Source: Lucifuga dentata (taxonomy: Eukaryota; Chordata; Actinopteri; Ophidiiformes; Bythitidae). From it: DNA of 64,000 nucleotides. Within the stretch, counting starts at the first letter, position 1; the number at the start of each line of letters is the position of its first letter. Under the pieces are notes generated by a model. The model was given only the letters and a program-made list of their open reading frames with translations. It made no database searches and had not been told where the DNA came from. This document shows positions 1 through 13,040 of the stretch, in pieces. A program made the translations under genes and the position numbers. The stretch spans positions 122,001 to 186,000 of the forward strand of contig VXCM01001006.1 of the NCBI GenBank assembly GCA_014773175.1. The letters run 5' to 3'.

Positions 1-3000
1 CATTGTCGCATGCTCGCATATGTTGCAAGGTCAGTCAGTCTGTTATGGAGTTGTGGACTCCACCTTCCCACCGCTGTGGCTTTTGCTGTGACGGCACAGG
101 ATGCCAGCAACCAGATGTTCCCCCCGAGCCTAAAGAGCCATTTAGTGGAAGAAATGTGAAATAGAGCGGAGGTTAGCTGGCTTAGTTCTACGTAATCTCA
201 GTTCTATGAGAACAGGTGGAGTAGCAAACATTTCACCCTGGTGCACCACAACTTGTTCGAAAAAGTTTTGATGTTTGCTTATTGATTGGCTAAACAAGTG
301 CAGGGAAATCTCAATGCACAGCTCTTTAGCAGAGTCATCAAGGTTGTAGAGCCTCTTAGAGGGCTCGTGCTATGCTCATAGAACTAGGTTTGCAATGCAT
401 AACCTCTACAGGATTGACAGCAGATGTAAGTGGAGCATACAAAGATATGTGATCATGTCAGCCACATTGTAATTCTTCAGAATGACAGATAGTTGGAAAA
501 TAGGCCTTCTTCATTTTCCTCAGGAAGTGCTGCTACTGTGTTGAGTTCAAACTCTTTTGGTATTTTTAGTGCGTCATCCACTGCATCACCTCTTTGCCAT
601 TTCTAAGTGCTGTGTTTTTCCACTTGTATTATTATTTTGGGAGGAATGAAGGGAGAGAGAGGGAAGGGGGAAAAAAAAAAGCAGGGATGAGTGAGAGGCA
701 GCACAGCCAATACAACAAAACAGCATTCATTGGTATGCACGGAGCAGCCAAAGCTATCGTGTTATAAATTGGCATATGGCAGCAGGCCAACAGTGCAATG
801 CATTAGTCAGATGCCCTCGCTCTAATAAAATACAGTGGATGGAAAGAAAAAAAAAAAGCACTCTATAGATTGAGATCTTAAAATGGGAAGCTGCTGTACA
901 ATGTATCTGGGCAGAGGCTCAGACCAGCTGAGATCTTATCAGCTTGCGAGATTACGCAGGGCTAAATGAGATGACATTCACTTTGACAAACAATTTCCTC
1001 CCGTTGTGTGCATATGGAAATTAGAGAAATGATTTCAAATTAGAAACCCTACATATGTGGAGCTGTAGGAAAAGCCCAAAGATAAAGCTCCAGTCATCCC
1101 TTTGTGCTTTTTGTGCAGTCTCCCTGCTATGCAGCGGACAGTACGATAAGAAACAGACCTCCAAACACCAACGTTTTTATTTCATTTTCCACATTAATAG
1201 TCTAGGGAAGGTAAGAACACTTCTTCATTACATTGCTAAATCTGTTTTGTGGTCATAAATGATTGCTTTCTTATATTTCTATTTACTGCATTCCATATAT
1301 ATACTGAAGGAGTTGGTTAGAGACATTAGGAAATCACCATAGTTGCTGAAGGCAATATTTTCTCTGCACTATGTTCACCGCGATGTTAAAGTAATATACT
1401 GTACAAGATAAAATGATGTTCATGATTATTCTGAAAGTGTCTCAGGAAAATAAGTTCCCTTTTATATATTTGCCATTTTTCAACCATTTTTCCAGCATGA
1501 TATTTCTGCATATAAAGGGCATTATCAGCAAATTGAATATTTATGCTTGCTATAGATACAAAAGGCATTTTTAAACAGCAGGGACTAATAAAACTTCTGA
1601 AATGTTAAGACCATTTGCTTCTACAAGCCAAAATAATGCAGCATCAACATGATCCTCAAGTTCAGTTGATTCTAATTTTAATAATAAGTCTGATTGGACA
1701 TATTCTGGCATTAGGAATTTAAATAAACGGCACAAAAAAAAAAAAAAAGNAAAAAAAAAAAAAAAAGAAAAGAAAAAACTTTGTGAATGTGACTGTGCGG
1801 ATGTCAAACAAAGTTTAATGCACTTTATAATATTAAAGTTTTATTTGCGTTAATCTGAAAACATGCAAGCAGCCATCACTTTTGTGTCATGTTTCTGCAG
1901 TTTTTGGCCACTGATTTATTTTTGTATCACTTGGCACAAAATAAAGCCTCTTTATGATATTAAGTGGTACATAAGTGTTGAGGTGTTGATGAGAAATGAG
2001 GAAATGCGTGCACGGCATGCTTGCTGGACTGTGATCTACTTTCTTTGTCCAGGAAGATCTGCATAAATAAATAAGCACAAGTCATCACTGATTGAGTTTG
2101 TGTCAACTGACCCATTTTTAACTGACCGGTAAATATACTTCACATATTCATTCTAAAAATTGCCACTGGATCAGCAACTCTTAAAGCTTTCAGATTCGTC
2201 CAGCTTCACTTCTGTGACTGCAAAGCCCCTGATGCCTGAATATTTTGCCAACTAAGCAGGCGCAACAAACATCTGAGTCTTCAGAGGAATCAGACTGGAT
2301 GCAACTTCATTCCAATACCTGTCACTTTGCATTTTATACTTTCCCCACATCCCATAGCACGTCTTTATTTAATGAAGAAGCTAATACAGTTCCCCATACA
2401 TCCCTTCCGCTTTTGCCTTGATTGGATTGCTGGCCCTGTTTCCTGTCATAATGGATTTGAGAACCTGGAAGAGGTGTTGGTGTTAGATAACGATCGACCC
2501 GTAATTACATCTACGAAGACGCAGTGAATATCGGTGATTGGTGTGGTTAGGTATGTAATGCATGTACAAAATTAACTATACGGTAATTATGATGTTCAAA
2601 GGGACATTTGATGCAGTGTGAGATCTGAATCACCCCAATTATTGTGTGCTTCAAACACGATCATATCTAAGGATAACCTATACCTGTAAGGAATAGTCAT
2701 TATTTCTTCAAACTGTTATTTCTACATCAAGCCATACAAGGAAAAGTAGATTTCAGTCAAGCATAAATTCTCATGCATAATAAACCTGTGAAAATTGGCA
2801 CACAGATATACACAAACTGTTACTATACATTAAAAAAATACACTATTATTTGTGAACGAGAAAAGCTAAATATCCTGAGAAAAATAATTTGTCTCCACTT
2901 CAGCTACAAGATGCAAGAATTGTGACATGCTTTGTGTGTATTTTTGAACATAACTCCCATTGAACTCCATCCAAACAAGTTGAAGATTTTTAGGATAAAA

Positions 3001-3289
3001 ATCTTCAAGGATAAAAAAGGATAAAAAACTTCAAGGATAAAAAAGATATTAAAAAGTTGAATAGAGGTGCACATTACCTAAAGAAGATGAACATTTTGAA
3101 GTTTGAATGAATTTTCTAGCTACAATATGTGGAAGAAGTTACACGGTGGAAATCATCCAGAAGAAGAATTCTAAAGCTCTAAATAAATACATTAATGAAA
3201 ATAAATACATTATAAATGTACATCACTAAAGTGAGCACACCATCAATTAGCAAACCATTATAGCTGCTTGAAACACACACAAACACACA
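1..3289. other. Intergenic sequence, no gene seen
   Basis: No open frame here has family features, coding bias or plausible splice context. Contents are AT-rich unique sequence, an A-run broken by one N (1734-1766) and a short degenerate direct repeat built from GGATAAAAA units (2993-3050). Distance from the minus-strand protocadherin gene places it far downstream of that gene. Confidence 0.6.
1734..1766. other. Assembly gap (N at 1750) in A-homopolymer
   Basis: A single N interrupts a run of about 32 A. Run length on either side is not reliable. Confidence 0.85.
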
Positions 3290-3790
3290 CCGATGAGCAA
3301 TATCGCAGACGCATTAGATTGGCCGCGCCGCAGTTATAGATTTATGCTTCATCACCATGGAATCTCTTGTTGCGTTGATTATAATTCCCAGAAGTCCTTA
3401 ATTAAACCACGTGCAGAAAAGGCTTTTTGTTTTTTAATAATTATTTATCTGTGAATGAGAATGAAGCGCTCAGATTTACTGACCATGCCTCCCAGTGCAT
3501 AAAAGACCCAACAGGCCAAGTAGCTCATAAATTCAGCTCCTAATAATTTATTTTGGCTGAAGTCTGCTTATGAGGCATATTTTCTATTTTTTAAATAATG
3601 CTCTCCCCTGCTTAATCAGGGGAAGACTATTTTCATAAGACCTTGTTTTTGGTATTTTGATAAGGGCGCGGCTATGTTTAGCCTTTTCAGTGGGATATTT
3701 GAGATTCCCCTCTGCAGTTTAACAGGTGACTTGACATTCAGCTCTTGTAATTTTGCAGGTAAATTATAGAACAAATTGCACTACAACTTT
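3290..3790. promoter_or_regulatory. Candidate conserved noncoding element
   Basis: This repeat-free block has dense AT-rich homeodomain-type words (TTAATTAAA, TAATAATTTA, ATTATTTAT) mixed with a CACGTG E-box at 3408-3413 and GC-containing stretches. That texture is typical of developmental enhancers in vertebrate gene deserts. No open frame fits. The enhancer reading is inference from composition only; conservation cannot be judged from one sequence. Confidence 0.3.
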
Positions 3791-4146
3791 CTGTTTAATG
3801 GCCATAAATTAACTTGATATTTAAAGCTTACATGATATGTCAGCGGTTAGTATACAGCAAATTATTTAAAATACCATATGGTAAAAGTGGCATTAATAAT
3901 GCAACTTAAGCTGCTTTATTTCCATATTTTAAGCATTTTGTGGATGTATTTTCTAAGCTGGTATACTTTCTCTTGTCAGTTAGTTAAGCAATGAGTCGTA
4001 CATTTAGCAAACAACAAAATGCTAATGTTTCCATCCCTGTGTTACTCCGCATTTCTGCCTTAATCACAGTACAGACAAAAATAGGAGTGCAGTGTGCATG
4101 TATATGTACTATGTGAGGTGGGCAACTTACACTTTTAATCACTATT

Positions 4147-4516
4147 TTAAAGGACAATACCTGTAATTTTGCATTTTTAAGGCTAATAGATACAACCCAT
4201 ATACCCCTCATGTTACTGACAACCAATTTCCAAAACATAAAGCTGTATTTTAGTTTTTCCTGTTATTTTTGCCAAATGGTGAATTACCAATCTGCAGCAC
4301 ATTTGAAGTCTCTACAAGTTGACTTTAATAGTGTCCTGGAATGACCTGAAAATAATGGAAGTCTGGAAGGTAGCAAAAAAATAAATGAAATAAAAAAAAT
4401 TCTAATGTTTATTGCTCCAGTGATACGGTTTGGGAAATGTTTGCCAGCAGTATAATGTGTATGCGGGTTGCACGTATTAGGCTCAAACATGCAAAACCAC
4501 CAGTATGCTCCTTTAA
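4147..4516 (+). mobile_element. Long-TIR non-autonomous DNA element (MITE-like), copy 1, internally deleted
   Basis: The left end starts TTAAAGGACAATACC and the right end finishes with the inverted counterpart (GCTCCTTTAA), giving imperfect terminal inverted repeats of about 100 bp. Both ends sit on TTAA, compatible with a TTAA target site, though TTAA could be part of the TIR. Internal sequence around 4301-4370 (TCAAGTCTCTACAAGTTGA-like core) is shared with the copies at 8309, 26273 and 32773; most of the interior found in longer copies is missing. No transposase is encoded. Confidence 0.7.
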
Positions 4517-5329
4517 CTACATAGAGTTTGGTGACCCCAGCAAAGTTCCAGCATCTCCGACCACCTTCAACCTGGAAACAGGTGTAATATTTATTAAAGC
4601 ATATCCCTAGTCTGCTTCTTCGGTTTTGCTGCTGTGCCTTTAAAGCATCTTCTTCAACTTCTTGGAACTTAGGAAGCAACTCAGCTGCATTTTCAGATTT
4701 GCTTTTTTTTGTTTTTTTTTGGTTTTGTTTTTTTCATCTGAAAACTCAACTTTCTTTGGATATTTTCTCTGGTATACTGGAGTAATCCCACACAATTCTC
4801 TCTCCTTTACGACCACTTGCGACTCTCTTTGTGACACTTTGGTGCCTCAGGTTCATGATCTCGAACGTGCTCTCACACTGTGAGTAATATTAGCTCCGTT
4901 GCATGTCCTCGAGGTTGGCTCGTTTTTTGGGGGGGATTCAAAGAGAAAGCACTGAGGCATAATAAAGAAATAAACCATACACCCACACAACAAGGAAAAA
5001 AAAAAGGGATAATCTTTATTTCATTTTCTCTAGTGTGACATTATTGCAGTTTCTGGATGGCTGATTTTAAGTTTAGGCAGTTTTTTTTAGTTTGTGGTAT
5101 TCGATCTTTAATCTTCATTTTAAATATTGATATTTTTGATTCGGTTTTTGTTAATGATAATAACCTTGGTAATAATCTATTTCTGTTAAACCTTCCTTGT
5201 CCCTGGCTAATATAAAATCCCCCAAAAATGAAATACAAACTCTTTTAATCATCATGTACACCCAGGCCTTCACCATAAGCACTGAAATAAACGTTTAAAG
5301 CGGTAAGTTTAAAGCCTCAGCCAAAGTGC
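4517..5329. other. Intergenic sequence, no gene seen
   Basis: T-rich and A-rich tracts (about 4700-4735, 4995-5008) and otherwise unremarkable unique sequence. Open frames on both strands are short and overlap each other, as expected by chance. Confidence 0.55.
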
Positions 5330-5580
5330 AGCTGAAAGGAAAATTTAATATAGAATTTTATTCAACTTAAATCAGCTGAGTTTGTATTTATGGCCATGCC
5401 TTAATTGTTTTCACATCAGCAGCTCTTGCCTGACAGAGACTGCAGGCGAAGAGTGCCGCAAAAGTGCTGCCTAACCTTTCCATTACATGACTTGGGACTT
5501 TGGCGTGATTGAGCTCCATTAACTGCAGACATGCTGCAATTGATGGAACTGATACACTTTGATCCTTAGTGATGAGTAAA
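5330..5580. promoter_or_regulatory. Candidate conserved noncoding element
   Basis: Repeat-free block of mixed composition with AT-rich words, CAGCTG-like and GCAATTG-like motifs and no coding potential. Proposed as regulatory from texture only. Confidence 0.25.
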
Positions 5581-8308
5581 TGTACTAATTTCTATTTCCC
5601 ATTGATTTAAATTCTCATAGAGCACCACCTCACCTCCTTTACTATGCACGTTCTGCTTTCCCTCATATTTCCCAAATGGATATTTGGAGATAAGTCGAAG
5701 GTCATTTGAAAGCTCCTTCTTGTATAATATTTACAGCAAAAATGTATAGTTGTAGAAAAATGACACAATCTGGGGGTACAGTGGTAACTTCCATGTGTTG
5801 GTTTGTGTGTTCTTTGAACTTATGTCCAAATTTATCTGTCTTTATATTGTGAATAAAATGTGATGATACATGCACTCTCTCTCTCTCTTTTTTTTTTTAA
5901 ATTAAGAAGCAATCAAGTTTCTAGTATGAACAAAAAAAAAAAATGGTGCTGAAGTTGGACACTCATTTCTTAAGCTAAGCTACAGTTAAACCTGCTGTTT
6001 ATGTATTAAAAACAACTTCCAGCTATCTGCACAGAAACCAGTCATAGCTATCACATTTAGTTTGTAGTAAAATGAATATTAATACTCAAATACTTTGTTG
6101 ACTTCACTCATTAGCCACTTAGCTATTTGTGTGTGTAAGCATCATTATGGTGATCCTATTTATGAGATGCAAATACAGACCATTATAATTATAGCATTTG
6201 CAGCGTATGCTCCATGCTTGTTATTGTCTCACCACAGGACATTACTCAGGCATACCAGACTCTGATATGGTGGATCATTTTCTTTTCATGTTGTGTAGCC
6301 AATAGAGCAAAATCAGACACAGGTGCAGCATCAAATGAACAGCCTTTATTGTGTATACAACCACAGAAAATGTAATGAGGTCCCAATTTAAACCATTAAA
6401 ATCCTGATCCAGCAGCGTGATGTGAGCCCAGCAGCACAACTGTTTAGGCTGGTCCACAGTAAATGTAAAAACTGATTATCCACATCAAAACTAGGAGAAA
6501 ACCAACATGAGAGGAATGTTTTCAAAGCATATATTTCGAAAGAAGCAGCCTTGCTCTTATTCAGGCATTCCCAATGATGTCCCCTCCTGTTCCCGATTAG
6601 TTTTTTCTTGCAACACTGATAAGGACATTACAGGAGGGAATGCACAGCTGACAAAAGGGAACATCGTTCAGGACATGAAGAACATGAGCCACAGTGTTAG
6701 ATTCAGCCACGTGGAGCAGATTGTGCTCATGAAGCCGATGCATTGTCATCCAGATGACTGAAGCTATCATCCAAGCCAGTATGACAATGCTTGATATACT
6801 ATAATGTGTATATAATATCTAATATAATATACCAAAGAACCAGATCAGCTTTACTTCCCCTATCATTCTCTGATCTAGATTAAACGCATAGTTGGGAATG
6901 AGATCCCAGACTGCCATAAGACTGGAATTATGTTTTCCGAATGGACGTCTGCATGGACGTGAGCCAGCAGAAACGTGGAAATGTGATGAGCAGAGACCTG
7001 GAGCTTTTATACTCCATGCAATTTTTCCTCTTCAACATTATCCCAAACTGTGGCAGCAGTGTATCAAAAACTCACACCTACAGCACACTGTGTCATAGAG
7101 GAAGTCAGTCATTTACAAATGACGTCACCCATGATAAAAATGATTTTCATGAGGAGGAGCTGCCATGTTGTTTGTCTCCTCCGGGTCTCCACTTCTCCCT
7201 TTCACTTTCTCTTAAGCTTCCACGTATTGTCTCTTAATTTTTTCCATGTCTCTTCTGACATTTTGGGAGATTTCACGCCATGAATTGTGTCATCCAGCTG
7301 TCTAGATGATCTGTTATTAAGGGGTTGTACAGATGCCTGTATTTACAAACTAGCAGTTCCACCTTTGTTTTTCGCAGAGTTCCAAAATTTGGGATGTGCT
7401 CGCACTGGCGGAATGGCGCCATGCGAAACCCACATGAACAGGCGTGCCTTTCTGTGTGACATTGATTTTTGTGCAGTCCCATGTGTCAAGCATAAAATAA
7501 GCTATACCCAGCAACATGGCATTGCTCATGTAATGTCTAATATTAATTTCCAGTAATGAATTTCCCTAAATATGATGAAGGCTTAAAGTAGTTATCAGCT
7601 GGTTTTCTTACACCAAGATTTGAAGAGTAGACCAATTTACAGTTAGTTTAGTCTGTTGAGGAGAAAAAGAAGGCAGAATTTCCATTTGTCCATATTGTAC
7701 AACCACATCAAATAACCTGTCACCTACAATCTGAGGAATTTCTTAAAATTGCCAGAGCTTATATGTTTGGGTAATCCTTTGCTACTTCAGAGTGACTGTC
7801 AAAGTGATTTGTTTATCCTCCTTTCGAACAGAGAAGCCCCAAAGTGATGTAGAAATGTAATTTGAGATGGAAATCTTCCTCCTACGAGGCAATCTGGAAG
7901 GTAATCTTATTGAGACAGGATGTGGGATTAGTATGTAATGGTTAGAGGAGGCGGCCTCTGGGATTCAGGATTCAGGATACACCCAGCCTGGAAGGGAGCA
8001 AGGGATCAGATGATTCATAACTGAGACAAAAAAGTATTATCACTTAAAGGGATTTTAGTGTTTATTCAAGTATTCTATCACAGATCACATGCATGTACTG
8101 GCTGTATTTTATATTTTAGTATCAAGATTACTTTACAATGAGATACAGCAGTTGTTACTGATGAGCTTATGAATGGGTATTAACAGGAACCGTCTCATAT
8201 GACCCTGAAAACTACCCAGATTTCTTTTGAAGGAGCAAATATATAGTTTTATTAAACTTATTTCCTTGACGTTGTGTTCTCACGCACCAAAAAGTTGTGT
8301 TTCTTGTC
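5581..8308. other. Intergenic sequence, no gene seen
   Basis: Contains a short CT tract running into T (5876-5899), an A-run near 5931 and an AT-rich stretch near 6790-6835. Open frames of up to about 98 codons overlap in several phases around 6890-7280. They show no recognisable family, so I treat them as chance. Confidence 0.55.
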
Positions 8309-8787
8309 TTTAAAGGACCACACTGGTGATTTTGCACATTTAAGCCCAATAAATACTACCCAGATACATGTTACATTAAGGACAACCATTTTCTAAAACA
8401 TAAAACCGGATTTTAGTTTTCCTGATACTTTGCCAAATGCCTTAATCTTTCAAAATCAAATGTTCAGGTGAAACACTTACCTTAAAGTTCTATGTTTAGC
8501 CTGCTAACACATGTATGAATGTAAAGTGGATGGCTGTTTTTAATTTCTCGGCAAAAGCCATTCTTTTCTGGGACTATATCCCTGGCAAAGACAAACATTT
8601 TCTTCTGTGTAGATCCACGTTAGACCAGTTACATAAAGTTAGTTTGACAAAAAATGTAATAGACGTTTCGTTTGGTGTGATGGACTACCTATCTCAAGCA
8701 TATTTCAAGTCTCTACAAGTTGATTTTAATAGCGTACTGGAATGAACTAAAACCAGTGGCAGTCTGGAAGGTAGGAAAAATAAAAGA
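8309..8787 (+). mobile_element. Long-TIR MITE-like element, copy 2, right TIR missing
   Basis: Begins with the family end TTTAAAGGACCACACTGG and shows the fullest interior in this orientation, including the CTGGGACTATATCCCTGGC and TTTCAAGTCTCTACAAGTTG segments shared with other copies. It breaks off after a GTAGGAAAAATAA segment, before the right inverted repeat. The 76-codon open frame inside it is not conserved in the other copies and is not a gene. Confidence 0.75.
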
Positions 8788-9219
8788 GAGCGCTGTTTGC
8801 CACAGTTGAGAGTATATGAGGTCATCTCGTAGCAAGAACAGCTCAGGAAATCAGTAAAAACAAAATGTATTTATGATTTATTTTTTGACTTAGAAACCAA
8901 TTTATTACAGATTCATTAATCACAAACTTCTAAACCTTTCAACACCGTGACTTATTTTAATTCACTCACTCACTTGTTCATGCATGCAGTCACTCATTCA
9001 TAAACTCACAATCGACAATCTCATTTATCAACCTCTGGCATGTGTCCTGCCGAAAACCCAGAATCCAGCAATCTGAAGGCTCAAAAAAACACCGCTGACA
9101 ATGTTTGCTCCTAAGGACACAACAGCACCCCTGCAAATTCAGGGCTGAAATAGACTTGTCAAAGCTGTCATAGAAAACATCCCTCTGACAAAATTGATTC
9201 AGTGGAATAGGACTGTTCT

Positions 9220-9244
9220 TTGTGTGTGTGTGTGTGTGTGTGTG
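9220..9244. repeat. (GT)n microsatellite
   Basis: Uninterrupted GT dinucleotide run. Confidence 0.95.
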
Positions 9245-9932
9245 CCATTGTCAGAATGCATGTTTATACTTGTGTGTGACCTTAAATGTGAATTGTCGCG
9301 GGGGGAGTCTGAAAACTATATTCACCATGGTCCTGCTGGAGATTAATGGCAGCCCTCCCATCTGCTGTTTTCTAATCATCCCCTGTTATCTATGGAAAAG
9401 GAGAACGGAGGAATATGGTCGAAGTGCGCAACAACCATCTTTTTCCATTTACTCCTTCGCTCTCTTGGCCATTTTCACCATCATTTGTGAAATCAGCTGT
9501 AGCAGCAGGAGGAGAGTTTGCACAAAATGTACTTCCTGGAGTGTGTATTTCATGCCCAGAGGAGAGGAGACGGCAGCGGCAGCTGAGGAGAATTAAGTGA
9601 GAGAGGGAAAGGTAATGAATAGAACAGTTGGAAAGCTAGCTGGAGATGGCCTCTGAACATTTGTCACTCCAATAGGAGTTGTCTCTGTTGTGAGATTGGA
9701 TTTTGGTTTATTATTGTTGTTTTGCAAAAAAAAAAAAAAAAAAAAGAAAAAAGGGGTGTGGGTGTGGGGGGAGTGTCACTCTGTGTCGGAATGCCATCAG
9801 AGCGTCACGTGTAAGTGGCTAGGTGCAGCATTGTTGATGGAAAAAGAAAGTGGGTTCTCACCTCACAGTGTATCCTGTGGGATTCCAACAATAATACACA
9901 ATTCTTTCTCTTTTCGTGTCTCATGCATGAGC

Positions 9933-9947
9933 AAAAAAAAAAAAAAN
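9933..9947. other. Assembly gap (N at 9947) at end of A-run
   Basis: A-homopolymer followed by a single N; the join to the following GGGC is uncertain. Confidence 0.8.
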
Positions 9948-10659
9948 GGGCATAGTGCAGCCACGCTACTGTATTGCTCCTCTGGGGATAGAAACAGTCA
10001 AGTGGCGGCTGTTGGCACATCAAGTCTCAGCACTTGAATACCTAGTGACTGGCCTCGCTAATACAGAAAACAACCACGTGTAACACAGCACGTAACTAAG
10101 GATCTATTTTGTGTCTGTGTCACAATCTATTAATATATTTTGATCAATTTTCAGCTTGCTTTGTGACAACAATTGTGTCTATTTTTATTTTAGTTTTAAG
10201 ATAGTTTAGTCAGGAAAAAAAACATCATGGCCCAATTTCTGAGGAAGTGAAGAAGCTGGTTCTTGCACCTCTCTTTTCTGATTGGCTAATTTGTTAATTA
10301 TTTAATAAGATTTCCACTTCACCATAACCCTTCAGTGCATCTTTCTCACCGCAGCACTCTTTTTTTTTTTTTAAAAACACTCTCTATTTTGCCTTCTGTC
10401 TCCGTTTCTTCCTCCTCATTCTGACTTCCCCTGTTTCCTCTTGTCCCCCTCGCACTGAAGAAGCCCTCGGCTTGAAGCACTCTTGAGAAAATGAAGGGGG
10501 CAAATATACATGTGTGATGTTCAGAACTGGATAATGGTGCACTTCAGTGTAATGTTCAGTGTAATTGGCCTGGAAAAGCACTGTAATTTGTGACTGGAGA
10601 ACCCCCGACTTGACTTGAGAAAAATGTAAATGTGCAGCAGAGGGGCCCCTTGCTTAATC

Positions 10660-10910
10660 AGTTCTCACAAAGAGAATACTTTAAGTTCATTAGTGTTTCA
10701 TTTGCATATTTATCCTCATAAAGGAAGAGTTAATCCCAAATTAAATTGCATGTTTCTATTATAAAAATAAGCTTATTTCATATTTTCCCCATTGCTCAAA
10801 ATGAAATGCATTTGTGTGATCAGTAAAATTATTAGTCAATCCAAATTTTTACCTTTAATGATCTGTCTAAAGCAGCTCTAATATGATTTGATGCAAAGCT
10901 TTTATCTAAG
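10660..10910. promoter_or_regulatory. Candidate conserved noncoding element with octamer site
   Basis: AT-rich, repeat-free block with an ATTTGCAT octamer (10700-10707, a POU-factor-type site) and further TAAAT/ATTTGCA-like words. No coding frame. The regulatory role is inferred. Confidence 0.25.
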
Positions 10911-11277
10911 TTCATATTTCTGTAGATACATTGTCAAAATTTTCAAATCAGTATTGACTTTAAATAGTGGAGGCTTATAAGAAGTCATTTAAACCATTAT
11001 TCTGTCTTGATATTCTTAAATGGTGGACATAATACAGTATAAAACGAGAAGATGGAGCATGACTTGCAGGACGATCTTTCCCTGAAAGTATATTAAAGGT
11101 TTCACTGATAATGTTGTAGAATGATCTAACAATATAATTGTGCTTCCTTAAAATTTCACATGCAGTCTTACACTACTTAGTGTGCAAGACAACATCTACA
11201 GCTCAAATAGTAGCTGTCACTCCAGAAGTGAGAGCCATGACAGTAGCTAAAGTTCTTGGCAATAATTCTGCACCATT

Positions 11278-11300
11278 AAAAAAAAAAAAAAAAAAAAAAA
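11278..11300. repeat. A-homopolymer followed by A-rich tract
   Basis: About 23 A, continuing as an A/G-rich stretch to about 11335. Confidence 0.9.
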
Positions 11301-12679
11301 AGCAAAGAAAAGAAAAAAAAAGAAAGAAGAAAAGATGAAGAGTCTAGAGTGGACAAAAGAAGCATGTCTTCAAGGATTAAGGCTGAACAAAAAAGGCTAA
11401 TTTGCCTGCTGATGATGGCAATCAATTTACTAGATTAGAGGGCCTGAAGGCAATGGAGAGAAAATCTTTGGACAAAGTGGTTTGAAAGAGCAGGAAAAAA
11501 ACAAAGAATTGTGAAGTTAGACATTGTAACAAGAGTCCTCTGAGTTTACTACGAGCCCTGTAATAGTGTTTATATGATCAGGACCATAAATGTATATATT
11601 CCAACCAGGCATCCTCAAAGTCAACGCTCATAGAACTGGTGTTACAATGCATAAGTAACCTTTGTTTTATAATCAGACATGCTTCACTCACTAACAGGCT
11701 CGAGAGGCTTAAAGGGGTCAAGCCAGGTGCACGCACCTGCTCTGACCCCATAATGAGACAAGGCCGTGACCTGGGTCATGCAGAAAATGCCATGCTGTAG
11801 CACTGTTTTGAAGGAGGGATGGGAGGGAAAAGCCATTGAACACTGACAGATGAAAGCTACAGTGGTAGACAACAGCAAAGTAGAAATACTTTCTACATTG
11901 TAAACTATTCTTACACAGATATCGGAAAAAAATTCCAAAGAAAGACACCAGCCAGGGACAACAGGGATTGTGGCTAACATGACAGGCCACCTGCAATAAA
12001 TCATAATAATCATAATAATTCTAAAAATGATCCCTTAACTTTTCTGTTACACCAAAAATTTGTTTTTGTCCACCATCTAGATACAAACTAATGTAAAACA
12101 CAAAACCGCTTTGTTGCTATACCAACAACATTATTTATTTATTATTAGTTTTACTTCTGAATTCAGGGCCAGTGTGAGGTTGGTCTGAGTTTGGCTTGGT
12201 GATGCTGGCCGTCTTCCAAAACATCTCTTTGGGCTCGTCAGCCCCTGATTCCTGGATGTTACCCACACTGCAGGAGGAAGTGATGTGATGGTGGAGGAAA
12301 AGGGGTTGAGTGAGTCAAAAACAAAGCCATCAGTGTGATTGGTTGTCTGGACGGAGGCCAAAGCGAGGACAGAAGGAAGGGAGAGAAAGGGAATGAAGAG
12401 CAGAAAGAGGGAGGGGCAGATTGTGTTCGAGCCTTGTAAGTGCCCTCTGGAGGGGTCAAGATGATGCCAAATCTGTGGGGCGTCTCAACACAAGCTCCCA
12501 GCATGTGTTTAAGCATCCTTCTGTATACCTGTCTGTGCCGATCTGTGTTCATCTGCCCAATTTTGTCCAGTTTGTACCGACATGGTGCATGCACGCGTTT
12601 CAGCATCACGTAATTGCCCCTCAGGGTGATCACATGCAGGAGTTCTGTTCTTTAATGTTCATGCTGTATTTAATAATAT

Positions 12680-12682
<3 letters not shown>

Positions 12683-12710
<28 letters not shown>

Positions 12711-12728
12711 NGGTTAAAAAAAAAAAAA
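12683..12728. other. Assembly gap (N at 12711) between T-run and A-run
   Basis: Twenty-eight T, one N, then GGTT and thirteen A. The T-then-A arrangement around the N may be a collapsed or misjoined homopolymer. Confidence 0.8.
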
Positions 12729-13000
12729 GAAAGAAAAAGCCACAGGTATGTTTGGGATGACCAACACAAGTGGAGAATTCACATCACGGTCAGGGTCATT
12801 TCACTCTCAATGCAGCCAATTCAGAATCTCAAATGAAACCATTCATTCACAGGATTTATTCTGCATGATTTCATTTAAGATCAGCCATACTGACCTTTCA
12901 AGAGAACACCGTTTTTCACTCACTGTCTGCTAATACCATCCATACTTCACCTGACAACACTTATTACAGAGGCACCATGGTTAATCTGTAACTGAGTGTC

Positions 13001-13007
13001 CGCGCGC

Positions 13008-13039
<32 letters not shown>
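13001..13039. repeat. (CG)5(TG)n compound microsatellite
   Basis: Five CG units run directly into about fourteen TG units. The whole 38 bp alternates pyrimidine and purine. Confidence 0.95.

Positions 13040-13040
<1 letters not shown>

Larger units (their letters stand above)
8788..10659. other. Intergenic sequence with microsatellite and homopolymers
   Basis: Holds a GT repeat (9220-9244), an A-run (9726-9745), an A-run ending in one N (9933-9947) and a T-run near 10362. The 124-codon frame at 9222-9596 begins inside the GT repeat and has no recognisable domain. Confidence 0.55.

Noticed and set aside
8515..8745. 76-codon open frame
   Set aside because: Lies wholly inside a TIR element copy and is not preserved in the other copies.
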